DNA from: Rhizopus sp. PT2906
Lineage: Eukaryota; Mucoromycota; Mucoromycetes; Mucorales; Rhizopodaceae
Length of the DNA stretch: 64,000 nt
Assembly: GCA_025529335.1 (NCBI GenBank)
Contig: JAMYHX010000024.1
Span: forward strand, 62,001 to 126,000
Direction: 5' to 3'
Under the pieces are notes generated by a model that did not search any database, was not told the origin of the DNA, and saw only the letters and a list, made by a program, of their open reading frames with translations. The position numbers and the translations under genes are program-made. Below are positions 58,304 to 64,000 of the stretch, piece by piece (the first letter of the stretch is position 1; each line of letters opens with the position of its first letter).

Positions 58304-58733
58304 GAAAGTCATTATAATACAGATACCATCAAAAAGAGACAAAGCGCACAGAGAAACCCATTTACTGCCTATGTAGGCGGTCTTTCCAATACCACAGTGA
58401 ACGAAGAAGATATTCGAGAGTATTTTGGCCGTGAAAATGTAAATAATGGAATATGTACCATACACAATTTCTCACACTCATTATTATTTTTTATAGGTTA
58501 CCTTTGTTAAATTCCCCATTGATCCTACGACTCAGTTACCTAAAGCGCATTGTTATGTTGAATTCGTCAATCAAGCTGCACTTGAACAAGCTTTAACCAA
58601 AAATGGCTCCATTTTCCGCGATAATAAATTAGTGATCAATCGTCCTAATACTTCGTTTGATAATAGAGGAAGGAACAATAGAATATCAAGAGGAGGTCGC
58701 AGTTATCGTGATAGTAGAGTGATTCATGACTAA
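56808..58733 (+). CDS. Phosphoesterase-like (DUF2433) protein with C-terminal RRM
   Basis: Exons 56808-56868, 56929-57009, 57067-57097, 57164-57698, 57754-57920, 57988-58438 and 58497-58733 give 520 residues. The N-terminal domain has metallophosphoesterase features (ILCTADVRGNISELNKLA, DYIIHTGDFGFY, VYTVWGACEDVAILEKF, RVLVTHASPGREGLL). The first metal-binding D-x-H is D-V-R here, so catalysis is doubtful; this matches the fungal DUF2433 family. After a CAA/CAG polyglutamine run of about 25 (58226-58300) there is an RRM (FTAYVGGLSNTTVNEEDIRE, KAHCYVEFVNQAALEQALTK) and an Arg/Gly-rich tail. Role in RNA metabolism is inferred. Confidence 0.85.
58226..58300. repeat. CAA/CAG polyglutamine microsatellite
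   Basis: Mixed CAA and CAG codons encode about 25 glutamines between the phosphoesterase-like domain and the RRM. The tract is in frame and likely length-variable. Confidence 0.9.
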
Positions 58734-58839
58734 AAAATATATTCAAAAATAAAAATAAAAAATTGTGTATGACATCAACATCCGCTCTATAAAAAGAGCC
58801 TTGGTATTTTTTTTTTTTTTCTCTCTTTTTTGCCAAGAA

Positions 58840-60213
58840 ATGAAATTTTTTGCATTATCCTTAGTTGTTTCCGCTGCTTTTTCAGTTTTTACTGATGCAG
58901 CTATTACAAAGTAAATAAATATAAATACGCGAAATCGAGATAATATTCTTATACTCTGTAGGATTCCTATCAAAAAAGTTCATGAAACAGCAACTGAAAA
59001 ATTACAGAGATATTCTCATACTGGAGAATATTTGACTCAAAAATACTTCAACTCTCAACGCATGAACCAACCTATGCAAACATTTCAACTCAATCCTGAT
59101 GGAGGTGCTGACCACGGTGTTCCATTATCAAATTATTTGAACGCTCAGGTAAATAATAAAGACAAGATATGCATTATTAGAACTACTACTAACAAAACAC
59201 AAAAAAAGTATTATGGTGAAATCGCAATTGGTACTCCTCCTCAAACATTTACAGTTGTGTTTGACACAGGCTCATCTAACCTTTGGGTTCCTTCCACACA
59301 CTGTACTTCTATTGCTTGCTTCTTACACAAACGATATGATTCTAATCAATCAAGTTCATACACTAAAAATGGTACAGAGTTTGCCATCCAGTACGGTACT
59401 GGATCATTGGAAGGCTTTATCAGTCAAGTAAGTGTGTAACGCAGGTGATGACGATGATAATTCGCTTACGTATATGTATCATAGGACACTTTGTCCGTAG
59501 GTGGTATTCAAATTGAAGATCAAGGATTTGCTGAATCCGTCAAAGAACCTGGATTTACCTTTGCCTTTGCCAAGTTTGATGGTATCCTTGGCTTGGGTTA
59601 TGATACCATCTCTGTTAAGCATACCGTACCTCCCTTCTATCACATGGTCGACCGAGACCTGGTAGATGAACCCGTCTTCTCCTTCTGGTTGAACGATGCT
59701 AACGAAGATGAAAACAATGGTGGTGAACTCATCTTTGGTGGTGTCAACAAGGACCATTACGAAGGTGACATTCACTGGTCTGATATCCGTCGTAAGGGCT
59801 ACTGGGAGATCACATTAGAAAACATCAAATTTGGCGGTGAATACGTCGATTTGGACCCTGTAGGTGCTGCCATCGATACCGGCTCATCATTACTCATCGC
59901 CCCAACCACTGTTGCTGCTCTGATCAATAAGGAACTCGGAGCTGAAAAGAACTGGGCTGGCCAGTACGTCCTCGACTGCGCCAATGTAGCCAACTTGCCT
60001 GAATTCTGCTTTGTTTTCAATGGCAAGGACTTTTGCTTACAAGGCAAGGACTACGTCTTGGAAGTTCAAGGACAATGTATCTCCGGCTTCATGGGTATGG
60101 ATATTCCTGAACCTGCTGGTCCTCTTTGGATTGTCGGTGATGTCTTTTTACGTAAATTCTACAGTGTTTACGATCTTGGACAAGATCGTGTCGGTTTAGC
60201 TCTTGCTAAATAA
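58840..60213 (+). CDS. PEP4: Vacuolar aspartic protease (saccharopepsin, Pep4)
   Basis: Exons 58840-58910, 58962-59148, 59209-59427 and 59485-60213 give 401 residues. A signal peptide (MKFFALSLVVSAAFSVFTDA) and a basic propeptide (KIPIKKVHETATEKLQRYSH) precede the mature pepsin fold. Both catalytic aspartates are present: D105 in VVFDTGSSNLW and D290 in AAIDTGSSL. The flap Tyr (IQYGTGSLEGFISQDTLSVG) and FCLQGKDYVLEVQGQCISGF disulfide segment fit proteinase A. There is no GPI signal, so the vacuole is the expected site, where it activates other zymogens. The stop is only 7 bp from the stop of ABD1 on the other strand. Confidence 0.95.
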
Positions 60214-60220
60214 CAATGTT

Positions 60221-61281
60221 TTATTTTCTCTTTTTTTCAAATGCAAATGCTAAATAAATGCCAGCCGTTTCCCATTCTTCCATGCTCATCTCTGCCTTGT
60301 CGCCTCCGACAACACCAATACGTTCAAGAAGTCGAGCATAGTCGGGCTCCTTTAGTGCTCTGACATAAAAGTCGTGAAAGTTTTCTTTATACTTGAGTTC
60401 AAGTCCATATTCGTTTGCTAGCCTACACACAACATTACCATCTCTACTTCTTCTCTATATATACTTTTCCCTTTACTTTTCAAACGTGCTCCAATGAACG
60501 AGGTATTCAGGACAGTCGACAGCATCTACTAGATGAAACATATACTTGCAACCAAACTTGGTAAAACCGACCTTTTGCTTCTCATCATCATCCTTGATAT
60601 TTTCAAACTGAATGTTATAGATCGAATTACCAAATCCAAAAGATCCCTTGGGCTCCTGCCTCAGTCTTTTCACAATCCAGTTGGCGTCAGGTATAGTACC
60701 AATGAAATGACCGCCGGGACGTAACCGACTAGTGACATTCTTGAGCATTGTGCGTGCCTTTTGCTCGGTCTCAAAAGAATAGTGCAAACAAAACTGCATG
60801 GACACTGTGTCGAATTGGATATGTGGTTGAAGCTTTGGTTCGAGAAGTTCCTACAAGAAATATATATAAGATACATTCAACTCTATAAACTAACACATAC
60901 ACTATAGCAGTCCATAGGATAAAATTCGGCTGTGAATCGACGATCGCGTAATGATTTGTATCGTTCCTGCATTTGTTGCAATGATACCTCTGCAATGTCT
61001 GAAGCCACAAGATGCTGAATTCTTGCTTTAGCCCACTTTAGCAAATCACCACCTTTACCACAGCCCATATCGAGAACACATTGCCGTGGTCTGTTGACAT
61101 AAGTTTGAATCAAGACACTCTTGACCCAATTATTAAAACTTCGAAGTCGAATGATGGTCGATTCTTGTCTTTTGACAACGCCTACTTCCGGTCGTTGGTT
61201 ATAGTGCTGAGCTACTTCATGAGAAGTATATTTATGTCTTTTATATGCATGCTGCTCTTCGTGTTCGCGACCTCGTTTCAT
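60221..61281 (-). CDS. ABD1: mRNA cap guanine-N7 methyltransferase Abd1
   Basis: Exons 61281-60901, 60850-60477 and 60422-60221 give 318 residues. It methylates the N7 of the 5' cap guanosine of nuclear pre-mRNA using S-adenosylmethionine. The basic N-terminus (MKRGREHEEQHAYKRHKYTS) precedes VAQHYNQRPEVG. The SAM-binding motif I is VLDMGCGKGGDLLKW; VASDIAEVSLQQMQERY and MQFCLHYSFETEQKARTML cover motif II and the cap pocket. The C-terminus is VHWSTFEKLANEYGLELKYK. The length is shorter than yeast Abd1 (436 aa) because the N-terminal extension is reduced. Confidence 0.95.
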
Positions 61282-62027
61282 GATTTAAATAATAAAGAAA
61301 GGAAGGAAAGAAAAAACAACCGTATAGGAGTTTTTTTTTTCTAATGTTCGTCTTTTGACAAACGCCGACGCTCTAAGGTTACTTTTTCAGCCTTTAACCA
61401 ATAACTATACTCTGGGCGCATATTACTCTGAACGCAATACCATGGCTAAAAAAAATCAAACAAAAGAAAACAAAAGAACTTGCGAAAACTAAATCAGCGC
61501 TTTAATTTCTTTACGCTATAGGATTTTGAATATGTTCTTGTGATTGTATGTCTTTTCATTCACTGTCGCCATTGGAAAGGGTAAATTGAACAGACAAGAC
61601 AGTTTTGTTCTTTTGTTTGTAAAACTCCTTGCATCTATGTCCGGGAGATCCATTGCTTTTGACAATAGTTACACTTTTTTGAACTCTTCTGTGGCAGTGT
61701 TTGGTTGATTGTTTTGACCAAAGAACTTGTTACTAAGACCATAACCGTGTGCTTCCTATGACTTGGCAATTCTATTTCCTTGCTTTCTACTGAAAAAGTC
61801 TTGGTCCTTATATATGTGTGTGTGTTGTTGCAGTTGTTCTTATCTGACGCGCCATGCCCAATTCCCTTGGTTATGAGCTCGTTCTCTTTTGCTTTTATCT
61901 TGATAGAGAGGACATATAGAGACTCATTGACTTTATTACTTCTTTATATATTTGAGACATATTACAATACCAAGCAAATTATACAATGATAAGCTAAAGG
62001 AATTTCTTATCTCCAAGTTTCATTCGA
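61282..62027. other. Promoter of ABD1 and unassigned spacer
   Basis: T-tract near 61330-61340 lies close upstream of the ABD1 ATG. The 61780-61989 frame has no recognisable similarity. No gene is supported. Confidence 0.45.
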
Positions 62028-62250
62028 ATAATATTCTTCTCTCTGATCTTCCGAATCAACAACGGTCATTTTTTGATCCAGATTATGGGCTCTAACTGTA
62101 TGTTCTACGTTGAAGAATTCTATGTTTTGAAAGACATTCATTGGAACTCATTCCTAGTTACGCATCAAGACGTCAAGGATAATGGCATTGCAAAGCTTAT
62201 CACCTGCTTAGAAACCGCCAAGAACTTTCGGTTTTTGAACTACAGTTGAT
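62028..62250 (+). pseudogene. Relic of an unnamed repeated fungal family
   Basis: A plus-strand reading frame of about 73 codons includes IQIMGSNCMFYVEEFYVLKD and ends LETAKNFRFLNYS at a TGA. It lacks an initiating ATG with context or neighbouring exons. The style recalls the C-terminal part of the degenerate family seen at 5566-7128 (short hydrophobic/aromatic blocks, then IPV or V-rich helix). The family link is weak inference. Confidence 0.3.
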
Positions 62251-62860
62251 TGTTTGCTTATCATGTTTATTCTTATGGTACTTATGTCTGAACCTTAAGA
62301 CTATAAAAACCAACAGTTTGAAGATGACAACATCTTTGACATTAAAAATACGATCAAGCTCCTTGTAGTCCTATTAATAGAATCATTTAAATAGTAAGTA
62401 GCACAAATTCGTAATAATTTTACAATAGAAGCTACGGACTTTGACACAAACACATAACATACTGTATAAGAACGAGCGTACGAAACATAACGTTAAACAT
62501 CGATCGAGATCTTCTGCTCCGTATTAAGCTTCTATCAATAGTCACATAACTTAAACAAATACACTCAATTTTGCAGTTTGCTTAGAATCACAATCTAAAC
62601 ATTGTGGTTCGACTGCTTAATGCTTTGTTAATAAACACTTGCTTTATCTTTTTTTTTAATCCCCACAATAGATGGCGTCCCCTCCTTTTGCTTCGATCCC
62701 TTAACTGAAATTTAATTAACAGACATTAAAGATGCTCCAAAGATAAAAAAAAAAAAAACAAACAATGTGAAACTAAAATAGGATGTATTATTATTATTCG
62801 CAAAAAAAAAAAGGAAGAATGAAGAAATGTGTATGTACAACAAAAGGAAGAGGCATTGTT
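62251..62860. other. Non-coding spacer
   Basis: AT-rich. Includes the 3' flank of the CYSTM gene with A-tracts (62747-62759 and 62800-62811). No gene is seen. Confidence 0.5.
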
Positions 62861-63150
62861 TTAACAGATAGCATCCAAGGCACAACAGAAACACATTGCA
62901 GCCAGACTAAGTGATTAAATCAGGTAAATACACGCACATACAAAGAAAAGAAAACAATTTACCATCCTAAACACATTGAACTATCATCTTTATGCTGTGG
63001 TTGTTGTTGAACATACACAGCTTGAGGTTGAGGTTGAGGTTGATAATAAGGTTGTTGATAGTATTGACCACTTTGATTAGGAGGAGGAGGGGCGTAGTAT
63101 TGTTGGTTTTGTGGAGGAGGAGGATAATAGCCCTTTTGTTGTTGATCCAT
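62861..63150 (-). CDS. CYSTM-type small cysteine-rich membrane peptide
   Basis: Exons 63150-62963 and 62906-62861 give 77 residues. A Gln/Pro/Tyr-rich N-terminal region (QQKGYYPPPPQNQQYYAPPP and following) leads to the short C-terminal CYSTM module formed across the intron: SSMCLGCLAAMCFCCALDAI, ending in Cys. CYSTM peptides are tail-anchored and linked to stress or metal tolerance in eukaryotes; the exact role here is unknown. The second exon has only 46 coding bases, so the module would be lost in a single-exon annotation. Confidence 0.88.
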
Positions 63151-64000
63151 ATTATTTGTGTGTGAAAAATAGAAAGTAGAGAAGAAAGGGAATTAAAAAT
63201 TCCACGTCTTTTTTAAATCCTTTTACTCAATTGATCTGATTGGCCGTCCTGGTCTATTTTTGTATTTTCTTGGCAAAAAGTTACACTACCTGAAAGTGGC
63301 GCTGACTGTGGCTCAAAAAACATCGGAACATACACATGATACCTGACCCGACAAGAGAAAGAATGAGAGAGAAAAGGAGGGAATACATGTATGTTTGTAT
63401 ATTTAAGTCATGCTGAATGCGTCAATCAGCAAATTGAATGAACAGTGGGCTTATTGTCATAAGAGTGTATACACATTGTTGTAGATCAGGTGGATAACCT
63501 ACTTATTCTTTATGTCCTTTAATACTTTGAATGAAGAGAAAGGACTCAGTTTAAATTTAGAAATAGACTGCCACACATTGAAGCTTAATCATATGCTGTG
63601 ATACCATCTGGAGGAGAACCTTTTTCTGACTTTTGTTGTGATCTAATAAACAAACATTATGAAATGATCATTATATTGCTTGTTTGTTTTTATGAAGATG
63701 ACCATAGTTATATATAACGCACACTAATCAAGACAACACTTTTATCATGCGATAGACGTAAGGTGGTATTTCGAAAGTCGTGATACTCGAACAGCACGCA
63801 GATTTGCTGAGTATTTCGCCCTTTTTCATCAACAATGCACTATTTCCAGAAAGCATGGGTGATCAAAGACTGAGTTTGATGACTGAATATGAAATATGGA
63901 AACAGTCGCTTGAAAGTAAAGGAGTTATGAATTACAGCAAATAAGAAACGCTGAATGGAGAGGCAGGGTGAATTCAACGGGTAAAAATGTCTGTTGAAAA
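63151..64000. other. Right-edge sequence, gene content unclear
   Basis: Promoter of the CYSTM gene, then unassigned sequence. A minus-strand TTTATTAG acceptor followed by a 58-bp frame to a stop (63585-63642) could be a last exon, but no convincing donor was found upstream in the window. No other gene signal. Confidence 0.3.

Noticed and set aside
63585..63642. Possible minus-strand last exon (ending GSPPDGITAYD)
   Set aside because: Good acceptor and stop, but no convincing donor or upstream exon in the remaining sequence.
1..64000. tRNA or rRNA genes
   Set aside because: I looked for tRNA A/B-box patterns and rRNA-like conserved stretches by eye and found none convincing; a covariance-model scan would be decisive.

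Overview
The window is a compact, intron-rich fungal nuclear segment. Genes have many short introns (about 45-80 bp, GTAAGT/GTATGT donors, TAG/CAG acceptors), short AT-rich spacers with T-tracts, Gln/Asn/Ser-rich low complexity, and a fungal gene set (ALG9, PEP4, ABD1, NEP1/EMG1, SIN3, GGA, DSC3-like, CK1, Rac). ANKRD40-like, LRR and PA-TM-RING genes and decayed gene families point to an early-diverging, Mucorales-like fungus; this placement is inference. For 27 spliced genes I built exon models by hand, and in each the summed exon length is a whole number of codons.

Layout: 1-5 kb holds the 5' end of an F-box-like gene (-), EMG1/NEP1 (+) and SIN3 (-). 5.3-7.1 kb holds a truncated exon and a decayed gene. 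7.7-13.3 kb holds a leucine-rich-repeat protein, an ANKRD40-like ankyrin protein (-) and a DEP-RGS regulator. 13.3-18.4 kb is one very large minus-strand gene joining an N-terminal membrane anchor, armadillo-like repeats and a SPRY domain. 19.1-21.9 kb is almost empty. 22-31 kb holds ALG9, a CaMKK-like kinase (-), a Rac GTPase and an MFS transporter (-). 31.2-33.3 kb is gene-free but repeat-bearing. 33.3-39.8 kb holds a four-FAS1 surface protein, a four-TM protein, glyoxalase II (-) and complex I NDUFB8 (-).

40.1-44.4 kb is a graveyard of mobile elements: a frameshifted FAR1-like fragment, a broken TnpB/Fanzor-like RuvC nuclease, and an IS630/Tc1-type transposase with two in-frame stops. 44.6-51.1 kb holds a TDA3-like FAD oxidoreductase, a PA-TM-RING protein and three secreted proline-rich proteins in a row (-). 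51.8-63.2 kb holds CK1, GGA adaptor (-), DSC3-like protein, a phosphoesterase-RRM fusion, PEP4, ABD1 (-) and a CYSTM peptide (-), with another remnant near 62.1 kb.

There is no operon logic. Functional themes are secretory and vacuolar traffic (ALG9, GGA, PEP4, DSC3-like, PA-TM-RING), small-GTPase/G-protein/kinase signalling (Rac, RGS, CaMKK, CK1) and RNA or chromatin housekeeping (EMG1, ABD1, SIN3). The strongest candidates for unusual biology are the Fanzor-like remnant, the giant ARM-SPRY membrane protein, the tandem secreted proline-rich cluster and several likely GC-AG introns.
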